DNA from: JACCZX01 sp038216465
GTDB taxonomy: Bacteria; Pseudomonadota; Gammaproteobacteria; Burkholderiales; Burkholderiaceae_F
Direction of reading: 5' to 3'
NCBI GenBank assembly: GCA_038216465.1
Contig: JBBQQC010000004.1
Span: 1-64,000, forward strand
Length of the DNA stretch: 64,000 bases
Of the stretch, positions 7,753-16,282 are shown one piece after another; position 1 is the first letter of the stretch; every line of letters begins with the position of its first letter. The translations under genes and the position numbers were made by a program. Below the pieces are notes generated by a model. That model saw nothing but the letters and a program-made list of their open reading frames with translations, was not told the DNA's origin and did no database searches.

Positions 7753-9042
7753 ATGTGGATCGCACGCGGTTTGATATCCGATACAGGCATTACTGAGCGC
7801 GCCGTCCAGTCGGGTGTCAGACGCCTTGCGGAATCGATCATCGGTAGCGGCGGCGCGTCGCTCGAGGTCGTGCTGCCCGACGGCTCACGCATCGGGTTCG
7901 GCTTGCCCGCTCGCGTCAAGCTGGTGATTCGAGATCCGGCCATGTTGGCTCAACTGGCCAGCGCCTCGTTGGCTTCGCTGGCAGAAGCGTATGTACAGGG
8001 CCGCATCGATGTGCAGGGCGACCTGCTGGAGGCGGTGCCGTTGGCGGAGCGCATCGCCCGGGCGGCCGGGTCCAATCCGGCGCAGCGCGTCGCGCGCATG
8101 CTGATGAAACACTCTGCGCGTCAGGACCGCGGGGCCGTGGGGTATCACTACGACGTTGGGAACGAGTTCTACCGACTTTGGCTCGACCAGCGCATGATTT
8201 ATTCGTGCGCCTACTTTAAGTCGGGCGCCGAATCGATCGACGAGGCGCAGCGAACGAAGCTCGACCACATCTGCCGCAAATTGCGGCTCTCGTCGGGCGA
8301 GCGATTTCTCGACGTCGGCTGTGGCTGGGGCGGGCTGGTGCTGCACGCGGCACGCCACTACGGCGTGCGCGCGGTCGGCATTACGCTTTCGCGCAACCAG
8401 CTTGAGCTTGCGCGCGAGCGGATTGCGGCGGAACAGCTCGCCGGGCGCGTCGAAGTGCAGCTTCTGGACTATCGCGAGCTTCACAAGCGCTTCGGGAACG
8501 ACGCGTTCGACAAAGTGGCGAGCGTCGGGATGTTCGAGCACGTCGGGCTCGAGAACTTGCGCGAGTATTTTGCTTCGGTCGCGGGCGCATTGCGCGATCG
8601 CGGACTGTTTCTGAACCATGGCATCACGTCCGGGGATCTCGACAACCGGCCGATCGGCAGCGGCATCGGTGATTTCGTCGACAAGTACGTATTTCCGCAT
8701 GGGGAGTTGCCGCATTTGCATGTCGCAACGCGCGAGATGTCGCGCGCCGGGTTCGAAATCGTCGACGTCGAATCGCTGCGCCCGCATTACGCGAAGACCC
8801 TCGAGCACTGGTCGCGCCGTCTCGAGTCGCAGCTGGATGCGGCGGCGCGCGTCGTGTCCGACCGCACACTGCGTATTTGGCGCGCGTATCTGGCCGGATC
8901 GTCATACGGCTTCGCGCAGGGCTGGATGTCGATTTATCAGCTGCTCGCATCACGCCAGGTATTGCCTGGCGCGAGCGATCTGCCCTTGACGCGCGACGAC
9001 CTGTATTCAGGCGGACGCGGTGCGCTCAGCGAATCTGGGTGA
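7753..9042 (+). CDS. cfa: Cyclopropane-fatty-acyl-phospholipid synthase
   Basis: A 429-residue SAM-dependent methyltransferase that adds a methylene bridge to unsaturated phospholipid acyl chains in the inner membrane. The catalytic half has GYHYDVGNEFYRLWLDQRMIYSCAYF and the SAM-binding FLDVGCGWGG at about residue 185, then ASVGMFEHVG and the C-terminal HYAKTLEHW with the expected Glu/His residues. ATG 7753 is preceded by GGGGAG at 7742-7747. It stands alone, with a 92-base gap upstream, and is followed by a gene remnant. Confidence 0.92.
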   Translation: MWIARGLISDTGITERAVQSGVRRLAESIIGSGGASLEVVLPDGSRIGFGLPARVKLVIRDPAMLAQLASASLASLAEAYVQGRIDVQGDLLEAVPLAERIARAAGSNPAQRVARMLMKHSARQDRGAVGYHYDVGNEFYRLWLDQRMIYSCAYFKSGAESIDEAQRTKLDHICRKLRLSSGERFLDVGCGWGGLVLHAARHYGVRAVGITLSRNQLELARERIAAEQLAGRVEVQLLDYRELHKRFGNDAFDKVASVGMFEHVGLENLREYFASVAGALRDRGLFLNHGITSGDLDNRPIGSGIGDFVDKYVFPHGELPHLHVATREMSRAGFEIVDVESLRPHYAKTLEHWSRRLESQLDAAARVVSDRTLRIWRAYLAGSSYGFAQGWMSIYQLLASRQVLPGASDLPLTRDDLYSGGRGALSESG

Positions 9043-9208
9043 AATACCCGCGCTAAGTGGTGGGCCGGCAAGCGTTAATCCTGATGGTGTTCGGACCTAA
9101 AATTGCGCCGCCGAGCGCAAAGCGCGGTTAGAATCGCCGCGCTGCACGCCCGGAGCCAGGGCAGTAAGAAGCTGGCGAGGCTGCATTTCAAATTCGATAG
9201 GGAGACAG

Positions 9209-9405
9209 ATGATCAAGGGACTGCGGCCACTGGCTGCGATTGCGCTGGTTATGGCCGCTGCGATCGGAGTTGCGCAGACCTATCCAAGCAGCGCGACTGT
9301 CTATCCGGTCGACCGGATGACCCTGCCGTGTTGGCGTCTCATCTGAAAAGCGAAATCGAAAAGTGGGGTGCGGTGATCAAGAAAGCCGGTGTTTACGCCG
9401 ATTAA
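9209..9405 (+). pseudogene. Remnant of a TctC/Bug solute-binding protein gene (internal deletion, frameshift)
   Basis: ATG 9209, with AGGGAGA just upstream, starts a clean signal peptide (MIKGLRPLAAIALVMAAAIG, then VAQTYPS) as in Bug/TctC periplasmic carboxylate-binding proteins, but the frame ends at TGA 9344. In another frame, 9328-9405 encodes SHLKSEIEKWGAVIKKAG before the stop, which is the usual C-terminal helix of the same family. A normal Bug protein has about 320 residues, so about 250 codons are missing and the two ends are joined out of frame. This identification rests on the two family-specific ends only. The flanks from 9043 to 9208 hold nothing else I can name. Confidence 0.65.
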
Positions 9406-9496
9406 TGTGGCGTAGACAGGCAATGAGTTGTGGTCTTCTGTCGACTCGGGACCGTTATTCCCTATGCCCGCGAGGCACACGTAGTGGAGGCTTGAT

Positions 9497-10546
9497 TTGC
9501 GTTTGACCATCGCAGTACTGATCGGAAGTTGCATTCTGGCCGCGTCCGCCGGCATGCACGACGCCTCTGCGGCCGCAGCGACGGATGGCAAGTCGCAGGC
9601 CTCGCGCACCATTACCAAAGCAAAAGCTCAAGCGCGCGTGCGCGGAACGATTCCCGCCGGCCGCGCCCCGATCAAATCGACCCGCAAGAAGGCGTTGATC
9701 GCCAGTATCGCGGCTCCCTCTGAAGGCCACTTGGCCGGTCTGCATCGCGGTGACGATGCGCTCGACCTCCGATCGTCGGTAGCTCTCGTGGTCGATCAGG
9801 ACACTAACGAGGTTTTGTTCGAGAAGAATAAGAACGCCGTACTTCCGATCGCCTCGGTCACGAAGCTGATGACCGCGCTGGTAACGGTCGAGGCGAATTT
9901 GCCGATGGAGGAAGAGCTCCAAGTCTCGCAGGATGAGCTGGTGCGTGCGCGGATTCGCTCGAACCTGCGGCCGGGATTCGAAGTGACGCGCGGCACCGCG
10001 CTTCATCTGGCCCTGATGTCGTCCGAAAATCGTGCCGCGCAGCTGCTGGGTCGTACCTATCCGGGCGGTGTGGCACGCTTTGTCGAAGCTATGAATGCCA
10101 AAGCGCGTTTGCTGGGCATGGACGACTCGCACTTTGCGGATCCGACCGGCTTATCGCCCGAGAACCGATCGAGTGCGAGTGATCTCGTGCGCCTGGTCAA
10201 AGCCGCTTACGAACACGATCTGATCCGTCAGTACTCTGTTAGCGGAGAACTCGCGCTTGAAGTTGGCAAGCGGACCGTCAGCTATCGCAACACAAATCGC
10301 CTGACCGATAACCCCGCATGGGATATCGGCTTGCAGAAGACCGGCTACATTTCTGCAGCGGGTCGCTGCCTAGTGATGCAGGCAGTGATCGAAGGCAAGC
10401 GCGTGGTGATGGTATTTCTCGACTCGGTCGGCAAATACTCGCGGCTCGGCGACGCCGAGCGTGTCCGAGATTTTATTCAGTCGGCGCGGTTTTCCCGGGC
10501 TCCGAAACCCGCAGTCCCTGCCGACGCGCCAAAGCGCACGATGTGA
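9497..10546 (+). CDS. pbpG: D-alanyl-D-alanine endopeptidase, PBP7 family
   Basis: A 349-residue periplasmic serine peptidase of the low-molecular-weight penicillin-binding protein type (S11). The active-site triad is complete: SVTK in IASVTKLMTA near residue 119, SEN near 175 and KTG near 280. There is an N-terminal signal peptide ending in ASA, followed by about 60 basic and Ala-rich linker residues. The overall layout (ALVVDQDTNEVLFEKN, NLRPGFEVTRGTALHLALMSSENRAA) matches PBP7, which cuts cross-links in peptidoglycan. The start is TTG 9497 with TGGAGG six bases upstream. Confidence 0.87.
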   Translation: MRLTIAVLIGSCILAASAGMHDASAAAATDGKSQASRTITKAKAQARVRGTIPAGRAPIKSTRKKALIASIAAPSEGHLAGLHRGDDALDLRSSVALVVDQDTNEVLFEKNKNAVLPIASVTKLMTALVTVEANLPMEEELQVSQDELVRARIRSNLRPGFEVTRGTALHLALMSSENRAAQLLGRTYPGGVARFVEAMNAKARLLGMDDSHFADPTGLSPENRSSASDLVRLVKAAYEHDLIRQYSVSGELALEVGKRTVSYRNTNRLTDNPAWDIGLQKTGYISAAGRCLVMQAVIEGKRVVMVFLDSVGKYSRLGDAERVRDFIQSARFSRAPKPAVPADAPKRTM

Positions 10547-10549
10547 TTT

Positions 10550-11401
10550 TCAATCGGGCGTAGCATCGCTCGGCTGATTTACAAATCCGAGTCCAGTCGA
10601 GATCCTGCGAGCGGTCTGCAGCAGCTCGGCGATCCAGTCGTCCTGCATCCTTTCAGCGGGCGCGGAGACCGACAACCCCGCCACGAGCCGTCCTGAATCG
10701 TCGCGTATGCCCGCGGCGATACAGCGCACTCCGACCTCGAGTTCTTCGTTGTCGCGCGCATAACCTCGCGTGCGCACCATCGACAACTCGCGCTCGAGTT
10801 TGCCGACGTCGGTCAGGCTGTTGCGCGTGTGCCCTGCCAGTCCGGTGCGTGTCGCGTACGCCCGAATCAAGCGCGGATCATCAAGCGCAAGAAACAACTT
10901 GCCGCTGGAAGTCAGATGCAACGGAGCGCGTCCACCGATGGCGCGCACGACCTGCATACCCGATCGCTCGCTATAGGAGCGATCGACGTAGACGATTTCA
11001 TCTCCCTGCCGGACCGATAGATTGACCGTCTGCCCGGTGCGCTTGTGAAGCTCGCGCATCGGCTCGAGTGCAGCTTCGCGTACCGATAGGCGCGCCTTTA
11101 CCAGGTTCCCGAGTTCTAGCAGGCGCATGCCCAGTCGATACGAACCCGGTGTCTCCGCACGATCTACGTAACGACCGATCACCAGATCATTCAAGATTCG
11201 ATGCGCAGTCGAAGGATGCAGTCCGGTCGCGCGGGCCAGATGTTTGAGACTGACTGGATCGGAGTGCGCCGACAGCGCGTCGAGCAGAGACATCATGCGC
11301 TCGATGACCTGAATCGCAGTGGGCTCTCGCGACGAAGCCGGTTGTGCGGCGTCCGACGGGAAATCTCGCGGCGGGTCGACGGGCGTTGTGCGACGCGGCA
11401 T
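10550..11401 (-). CDS. IclR family transcriptional regulator
   Basis: A 283-residue protein with an N-terminal winged helix (residues about 30-95: IERMMSLLDALSAHSDPVSLKHLA, GLHPSTAHRILNDL) and the IclR effector domain (AIGGRAPLHLTSSGKLFLA, RGYARDNEELEVGVRCIAAGIRD, AGLSVSAPAERM). Such proteins bind small aromatic or short-chain organic acids and control nearby catabolic genes; no obvious target is adjacent, so its regulon is unknown. It lies 94 bases downstream of thpR on the same strand and converges with pbpG. Confidence 0.9.
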   Translation of the reverse strand: MPRRTTPVDPPRDFPSDAAQPASSREPTAIQVIERMMSLLDALSAHSDPVSLKHLARATGLHPSTAHRILNDLVIGRYVDRAETPGSYRLGMRLLELGNLVKARLSVREAALEPMRELHKRTGQTVNLSVRQGDEIVYVDRSYSERSGMQVVRAIGGRAPLHLTSSGKLFLALDDPRLIRAYATRTGLAGHTRNSLTDVGKLERELSMVRTRGYARDNEELEVGVRCIAAGIRDDSGRLVAGLSVSAPAERMQDDWIAELLQTARRISTGLGFVNQPSDATPD

Positions 11402-11495
11402 TTGCCCGTTTTATATCACGATACGAAAAGTCGAGCTGACGAGGGTACGGCCTAGCAGCAAGACGTGGCGCGGGTGTTTCACGCCGCCGGGTGCG

Positions 11496-12002
11496 CTATT
11501 GGGCAATCACCCGCGTGTAACGCGACCCCGCTGATTGCGGCGCCGAGCGGTACAGCGCAATCGAGTCGACGCGCCAGTCAATCGGCACAACGCTTGCGAC
11601 GTCGCACCGCTTGACTCCGCGCAGCAGCGTGACGTGCGGCGCCAGCGGGCGCGCATCATATTCAATATTCATTGTGTCGAGCACCGCGCGCGCTCGACCG
11701 GCGAGCTGGACCAGCGGCTGCGTCATCGCATTGCTGCCGCCTATCCACACTACCCCCGCCTCCGCGAAAAATCCGAGTCTGTCGAGTCTCAGCACGAACG
11801 GGCTGAAACGCATTTTCGCGATTGCAGCAGCGAGTGTCGGCGCGCCTTCGCTTGGCATTTCGCCGATGAAAGCAAGCGTCAGATGCAGGTCTTCGACGCG
11901 CGACGCTCGACGATGTTCGATGCGCTGCCGAACATCGTCGGCCAGCGCCGCCAGCGCTAGACGCGTGGCGGCGTCGGGCCAAGCGGCGATGAAACAACGC
12001 AT
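11496..12002 (-). CDS. thpR: RNA 2',3'-cyclic phosphodiesterase (LigT family)
   Basis: A 168-residue 2H-phosphoesterase with both H-x-T-x motifs: HLTLAFIGEM near residue 40 and HVTLLRGV near residue 122. The family opens 2',3'-cyclic phosphate ends of RNA and was first described as a 2'-5' RNA ligase. Its ATG lies 46 bases inside the 3' end of pyrD, so the two are almost certainly co-transcribed and translationally linked. Confidence 0.87.
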   Translation of the reverse strand: MRCFIAAWPDAATRLALAALADDVRQRIEHRRASRVEDLHLTLAFIGEMPSEGAPTLAAAIAKMRFSPFVLRLDRLGFFAEAGVVWIGGSNAMTQPLVQLAGRARAVLDTMNIEYDARPLAPHVTLLRGVKRCDVASVVPIDWRVDSIALYRSAPQSAGSRYTRVIAQ

Positions 12003-13033
12003 TGATTATTGCGGATTGCTTCGGTGCACTCCGCTACCAGCGTCGGCCCCGAGTAGATGAAGCCCGTATAAAGCTGCACCAATGACGCACCGGCCTGCAT
12101 CTTCTCCACCGCATCGGCGCCGCTCATGATGCCACCGACGCCGATAATTGGAAGTGCGCCTTGCAGATGGCGCGCCAGTACGCGCACCACCTGCGTAGCG
12201 CGTGCGGTCAATGGGCGGCCGGACAAGCCACCCGGCTCGTTCGCATACCGCTCGCCGGCTACGCCGTCGCGTGACGTCGTCGTGTTGGTCGCGATCACGG
12301 CATCCATCGCATGTTCGACCAATTGATCCGCGATCTCGCTGAGAGACTCGTCGGTCAATTCCGGCGCGATTTTGACGGCCAACGGCACGCGCTTACTGAA
12401 ACGATCCTCCAGCCGCTTGCGCTCTTCAGTGAGTCCGGTCAGGAGCCCTGCAAGCTGACGCGCGCTTTGCAATGATCGGAGTCCCTTCGTGTTCGGCGAT
12501 GAAACGTTGATCGTGACGTAGTCGGCGTCGTCGTAGACGCGACGCAGGCACGCGCGATAGTCCTCCAGTGCACGTTCGATCGGCGTGTCCATATTCTTGC
12601 CGATGTTCAGGCCAACGATGCCGCCGCGCTCACGAAACTCGCGTTGACTCTGAACGTTTTCGACGAACCGTTCGGCGCCCTCGTTGTTGAAACCAAGCCG
12701 ATTGATCAGCGCTCGTGACCGAGCCAGGCGAAACACGCGGGGCTTCGGACTGCCCGGCTGCGGCCGCGGTGTCACGGTGCCCGCCTCAATGAAGCCGAAT
12801 CCAAGGGCTCCAAGCGCGTCGATGTGCGCGGCAGTCTTGTCCAAGCCGGCCGCCAGTCCGACTGGGCTCGGAAAGTTCAATCCCATTATGTTGACCGGCA
12901 ACGGGGCCACCGGCTTTGCGACCCAGCGCGCGAGACCGAGTGCATCAGCGCGCTGCAGCGCCGCCAGAGTTATTTCGTGCGCAGCTTCGGCGTCGAGCGA
13001 AAACAGAAGCGTGCGCGCAAAGGTGTAAAGCAC
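11957..13033 (-). CDS. pyrD: Dihydroorotate dehydrogenase (quinone), class 2
   Basis: A 358-residue FMN enzyme of pyrimidine synthesis that oxidises dihydroorotate and passes electrons to quinone at the inner membrane. The class 2 N-terminal extension is present (MLYTFARTLLFSLDAEAAHE), followed by FPSPVGLAAGLDKTAAHIDAL, GFIEAGTVTPRPQPGSPKPR, NVSSPNTKGLRSLQ with the catalytic Ser region, and LPIIGVGGIMSGADAVEKM. The start is GTG 13033. Its 3' end overlaps thpR; upstream bpt ends 29 bases away. Confidence 0.93.
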   Translation of the reverse strand: MLYTFARTLLFSLDAEAAHEITLAALQRADALGLARWVAKPVAPLPVNIMGLNFPSPVGLAAGLDKTAAHIDALGALGFGFIEAGTVTPRPQPGSPKPRVFRLARSRALINRLGFNNEGAERFVENVQSQREFRERGGIVGLNIGKNMDTPIERALEDYRACLRRVYDDADYVTINVSSPNTKGLRSLQSARQLAGLLTGLTEERKRLEDRFSKRVPLAVKIAPELTDESLSEIADQLVEHAMDAVIATNTTTSRDGVAGERYANEPGGLSGRPLTARATQVVRVLARHLQGALPIIGVGGIMSGADAVEKMQAGASLVQLYTGFIYSGPTLVAECTEAIRNNQCVVSSPLGPTPPRV

Positions 13034-13061
13034 ACGCGGATTCTACGAGGCGGTGTGACCG

Positions 13062-13823
13062 CTATGACTCGGTAGCGTCGTCGCGCCGTTCCCAGCGGCC
13101 GGCCCTGAGCATCTCGACCGGACGAAACGTCGCCTTGTAAGCCATCTTTGGACTGTCCGATATCCAGTAGCCCAAATACAAGTAAGGCAGAGAAAGCGCC
13201 TTAGCCTGCTCGATCTGCCACAGAATGTTGTACGTGCCGTAACTGGTCGCCAGCTCGTCCGGGTCGAAGAACGTGTAGACCGAGGACAGGCCGTCATTCA
13301 AGACGTCGATGATCGAGATCATCCGCAGCGTTCCGACGGCGTCGACGCCGCGCGGCGACGGATCTCGAAACTCGACGAGCCGCGTGTTGACCTTGCTCTG
13401 CAACAGAAACTGCGAGTATTGCTCGCGGCTGTCGTTGTCCATGCCGCCGCCAGCATGGCGCGTCGACTGATAGCGAAGATACAAGTCGTAATGTTCGTGG
13501 TCGAACGCCAACGATGCGACACGCGACGTGAGTGCACGATGCCGCAGCCAGGCGCGACGTTGTGTGCGGTTTGCTTCGAACTCCGCGACCGGGACACGCA
13601 CTGGGACGCACGCGCGGCAACCGTCACAATACGGGCGGTAGGTGAAGATTCCGCTGCGACGGAATCCCATCTTGACCAGTTCGCTGTAGACATCGGCATT
13701 GATCAGGTGCGCAGGAGTGGCTACCTGCGACCGCGCTTGGCGATGCTCGAGATAGCTGCATGGATACGGCGCGGTTGCGTAAAACTGCAGCGCCGAAAAA
13801 GGCAACTCCTTGAGATTGGCCAC
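13062..13823 (-). CDS. bpt: Aspartate/glutamate leucyltransferase (arginyltransferase-like)
   Basis: A 253-residue protein of the ATE1-like family. Seen: YLEHRQARSQVATPAHL, GFRRSGIFTYRPYCDGCRAC with the conserved cysteines, RYQSTRHAGGGMD, SVYTFFDPD and YLYLGYWISDSPKMAYK, all hallmarks of Bpt. It adds leucine to proteins beginning with Asp or Glu and so feeds them to ClpS/ClpAP. It lies 44 bases downstream of aat, the second N-end rule transferase. Start GTG 13823. Confidence 0.92.
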   Translation of the reverse strand: MANLKELPFSALQFYATAPYPCSYLEHRQARSQVATPAHLINADVYSELVKMGFRRSGIFTYRPYCDGCRACVPVRVPVAEFEANRTQRRAWLRHRALTSRVASLAFDHEHYDLYLRYQSTRHAGGGMDNDSREQYSQFLLQSKVNTRLVEFRDPSPRGVDAVGTLRMISIIDVLNDGLSSVYTFFDPDELATSYGTYNILWQIEQAKALSLPYLYLGYWISDSPKMAYKATFRPVEMLRAGRWERRDDATES

Positions 13824-13866
13824 GTCAGTCGGTCAAGTCGAGGTCGTGTTTAAAAGCATAGGGCTA

Positions 13867-14595
13867 TCAAGCCAAGTCGGCCAGCAGTGCATTGAGCCGG
13901 CGTCCCGCATGTGCCGCCCAGCTGATCGGCGCCGCCCGCACTGACGTAGTCAAATGCGCCACAAATGCCTGCCGCGAAATCTCGCGTGCTCCGAGAGATG
14001 CAAGGTGCCTCGTATTCTGCTGGCAGTCTATCACTCGCACTCGTTCGGTCTGCATCACGCGTACGAGCGCCGCGAGCGCAAGCTTCGAAGCTTCGGAGAC
14101 GCGCGAGAACATCGACTCGCCATAAAACATGCGACCGAGCGCGACGCCGTATAGCCCTCCCGCCAGCCGACCATTGACCCATGTTTCCATCGAGTGCGCG
14201 AGGCCTCGACGATGCAGTTCTATGTACGCGGCGGCGACGCTATCGGTAATCCACGTGCCGGCTTCGTCGCCGCGCGGTTGCGCACAAGCCTGAATGACGG
14301 CGTCGAAGTCGGCGTCGAGGCGCAGTTCAATCGAGGGGTCCGTCGCTGCCTTGCGCAGCGTCTTCGCAAAACTATGAGAGATTTTCAATTCGTCGGTAAA
14401 CAAGACCATGCGCGGGTCAGGCGACCACCAAAGAACCGGCTCTTCCTCCGAATACCAGGGAAAAATCCCGCGCGGGTATGCGGCCAGCAAACGCTCGGGG
14501 GTCAGCTCGGCGCTTGCGGCGAGCAAACCATTGGGCGTTTGCAGCGCAGCGGAAACCGGCGGGAACGGCTGACCCGGCGCAAGCCAAGGAATCAT
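13867..14595 (-). CDS. aat: Leucyl/phenylalanyl-tRNA-protein transferase
   Basis: A 242-residue cytoplasmic enzyme that adds Leu or Phe to proteins with N-terminal Lys or Arg. Diagnostic segments: GLLAASAELTPERLLAAYPRG, FPWYSEEEPVLWWSPDPRMV, WITDSVAAAYIELHRRGLAHS and LYGVALGRMFYGESMFS, plus the C-terminal DCQQNTRHLASLGARE. Length equals the family norm. Its ATG overlaps the nudix gene stop by four bases, placing it second in the operon. Confidence 0.95.
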   Translation of the reverse strand: MIPWLAPGQPFPPVSAALQTPNGLLAASAELTPERLLAAYPRGIFPWYSEEEPVLWWSPDPRMVLFTDELKISHSFAKTLRKAATDPSIELRLDADFDAVIQACAQPRGDEAGTWITDSVAAAYIELHRRGLAHSMETWVNGRLAGGLYGVALGRMFYGESMFSRVSEASKLALAALVRVMQTERVRVIDCQQNTRHLASLGAREISRQAFVAHLTTSVRAAPISWAAHAGRRLNALLADLA

Positions 14596-15149
14596 GCGCG
14601 CGCGGCGCTGGGTATCGGCGCGGCGACAATAGCGCGCGTGTAGACGCCGAATTCACCGCGCGCCCGATCCGCAAAATACAACTCGAGCGTGGCGGAAACG
14701 GTTCGGAACGCGAGTTTCTGCCACGGAATTTCGTGCTCGCTAAAGAGCCTGGCTTCGAGACTCTCGGGGCCGATCGCAAAGCGAGTGTCGAGCAGCTCAG
14801 CCCGAAAAAATATGTGAACCTGCTGTACGTGCGGCACGTCAATCATTGAAAACAGCGGGCCCAGCGTGACGCGCGCTCCGGCTTCTTCAAGAGTCTCGCG
14901 CAGCGCGCCGTCGCCGGTCGTTTCGTTGATCTCCATAAAGCCGGCGGGCAACGTCCATTTGCCGGCTCGAGGCTCGATTGCGCGCTTGCACAGCAGCACC
15001 TGATCACCCCAGACCGGAATAGTGCCGACCACTGGACGCGGATTAACGTACTGGACTGCGCCGCAGTGCTCACAGCAATCACGTACGCGGGTATCGCCGG
15101 GCGGGATGCGCGGGATAGTGGCCGAACCGCAGGTCGAGCAAAAAGTCAC
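14592..15149 (-). CDS. Nudix hydrolase with N-terminal zinc ribbon
   Basis: A 185-residue protein. Residues 1-30 form a CxxC...CxxC zinc ribbon (CSTCG and CEHCG), and a complete Nudix box, G-x5-E-x7-REuxEExGu, is seen at about residues 70-92 in GFMEINETTGDGALRETLEE plus AGA. It resembles the NudC-like or ADP-ribose/NAD-cleaving Nudix proteins; the substrate is not certain. It is the first gene of the minus-strand nudix-aat-bpt-pyrD-thpR operon. Confidence 0.85.
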   Translation of the reverse strand: MTFCSTCGSATIPRIPPGDTRVRDCCEHCGAVQYVNPRPVVGTIPVWGDQVLLCKRAIEPRAGKWTLPAGFMEINETTGDGALRETLEEAGARVTLGPLFSMIDVPHVQQVHIFFRAELLDTRFAIGPESLEARLFSEHEIPWQKLAFRTVSATLELYFADRARGEFGVYTRAIVAAPIPSAARA

Positions 15150-15162
15150 AGCACAATGAAAA

Positions 15163-15187
15163 AAGGGCGGGCCACATGCCCGCCCTT
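15163..15187 (-). terminator. Rho-independent terminator downstream of the GlsB-like gene
   Basis: AAGGGCGGGC (15163-15172) pairs with GCCCGCCCTT (15178-15187) around a CACAT loop. The A-run at 15159-15164 becomes a U-tract on the minus strand, so it ends the transcript of the gene at 15204-15473 before the nudix operon. Confidence 0.85.
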
Positions 15188-15203
15188 CGAACCTTACACG
15201 CTC

Positions 15204-15473
15204 CTAACGCGCGGTACCGCGACGAAATAGATTCACGATCGCCAGCAGAATAACGGCGCCCAGCAACGACACCACTAGGGCGCCAATGCTTAGTGACCCC
15301 TGATTGATGGTGGGGACACCCACCAGCGGAGAGATCAGCCAGCCGCCGAGCATTGCGCCGACAATGCCAACGATGATGTTGAGGAAGATGCCTTGCTGCC
15401 CGTCGGTGCGCATAATCATGCTTGCTACCCATCCGATCAAACCGCCGACAACCAACCAAATGATGAAATTCAT
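15204..15473 (-). CDS. GlsB/YeaQ/YmgE-type small membrane protein
   Basis: An 89-residue, Gly-rich protein with three hydrophobic helices (FIIWLVVGGLIGWVAS, NIIVGIVGAMLGGWLI, IGALVVSLLGAVILLAIVNLF) and a basic end RRGTAR, the pattern of the transglycosylase-associated/GlsB family of stress-linked inner-membrane proteins. An upstream-extended frame to 15560 exists, but ATG 15473 follows GGGAGAGAG on the minus strand and is where similarity starts. It has its own terminator. Confidence 0.87.
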   Translation of the reverse strand: MNFIIWLVVGGLIGWVASMIMRTDGQQGIFLNIIVGIVGAMLGGWLISPLVGVPTINQGSLSIGALVVSLLGAVILLAIVNLFRRGTAR

Positions 15474-15601
15474 GTTTCTCTCTCCCGGTGAAAGTGATGT
15501 ACAGCGACAGAAAGTTTGCCACACCCACACGACCCTGCCGCCCAAACTGACAAACGGCAAGTGCCTGTAATGGGCAACGTACGCAAAGTTCGTTCCAGCT
15601 T

Positions 15602-16255
15602 ATGGCATTGACGCAACTCTGGGGTTCGCCGTTTGGCCTGGCCGGCGTTGCGTTCGGGATCCTGGGTGCGCTTCTGCTGCTATCCGGCCTCGGCGCGTTG
15701 CTGCGGCTGCGCCCATTTCGATTCGTTTCACGGACGATCTTTGGGCTGTTGCTGCTGGCGCTAGGCGCGCTGGCGGCGGCCATTTCGATCGGGATGCATG
15801 GCTACACGGCATTGACGCGCGAAGATATTGCTGCAACGTTGCTTGTGCAGCCCACTGGCCCGCAGCGCTTTACGGCGACCGTGCGATATCCCGACCTGCG
15901 CGAGGTGAAATTCGAACTTGCTGGCGATGAGGTCTATGTCGATGCACATATTCTCAAATGGAAGCCTGTGGCCAATGTATTCGGACTGCACACGGCCTAT
16001 GAGCTGGATCGCATAGCCGGGCGCTATCGGTCAATCGAACACGAGCGTAGTGCGCAACGCACCGTGTTCGCGCTGGGTCGGGACAAGCCCCTTAACCTGT
16101 TCGATCTGCGAAAGCGCTACGTATTGCTGGCGCCGCTGCTCGACGCCGAATATGGCTCCGCCAGTTATGTCAACGTCTCACAGCCGGCGGAGATCGAGCT
16201 GCGCGTTTCGACCACGGGGTTGCTGATGCGCGAGATCAAGCCCGGCGCGCAGTAG
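15602..16255 (+). CDS. Conserved membrane protein of unknown function
   Basis: A 217-residue protein with two N-terminal transmembrane helices (about residues 10-35 and 42-65) and a soluble domain of about 150 residues with alternating charged beta-like segments (ATVRYPDLREVKFEL, VYVDAHILKWKPVANVFG, YELDRIAGRYRSIEHE). I know similar proteins only as uncharacterised membrane proteins in betaproteobacteria and cannot give a function. It precedes a plus-strand TIGR04282 gene by 27 bases and may be co-transcribed with it. Confidence 0.6.
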   Translation: MALTQLWGSPFGLAGVAFGILGALLLLSGLGALLRLRPFRFVSRTIFGLLLLALGALAAAISIGMHGYTALTREDIAATLLVQPTGPQRFTATVRYPDLREVKFELAGDEVYVDAHILKWKPVANVFGLHTAYELDRIAGRYRSIEHERSAQRTVFALGRDKPLNLFDLRKRYVLLAPLLDAEYGSASYVNVSQPAEIELRVSTTGLLMREIKPGAQ

Positions 16256-16282
16256 CGCCTGGCGAACCATGACGGGCGTCGC

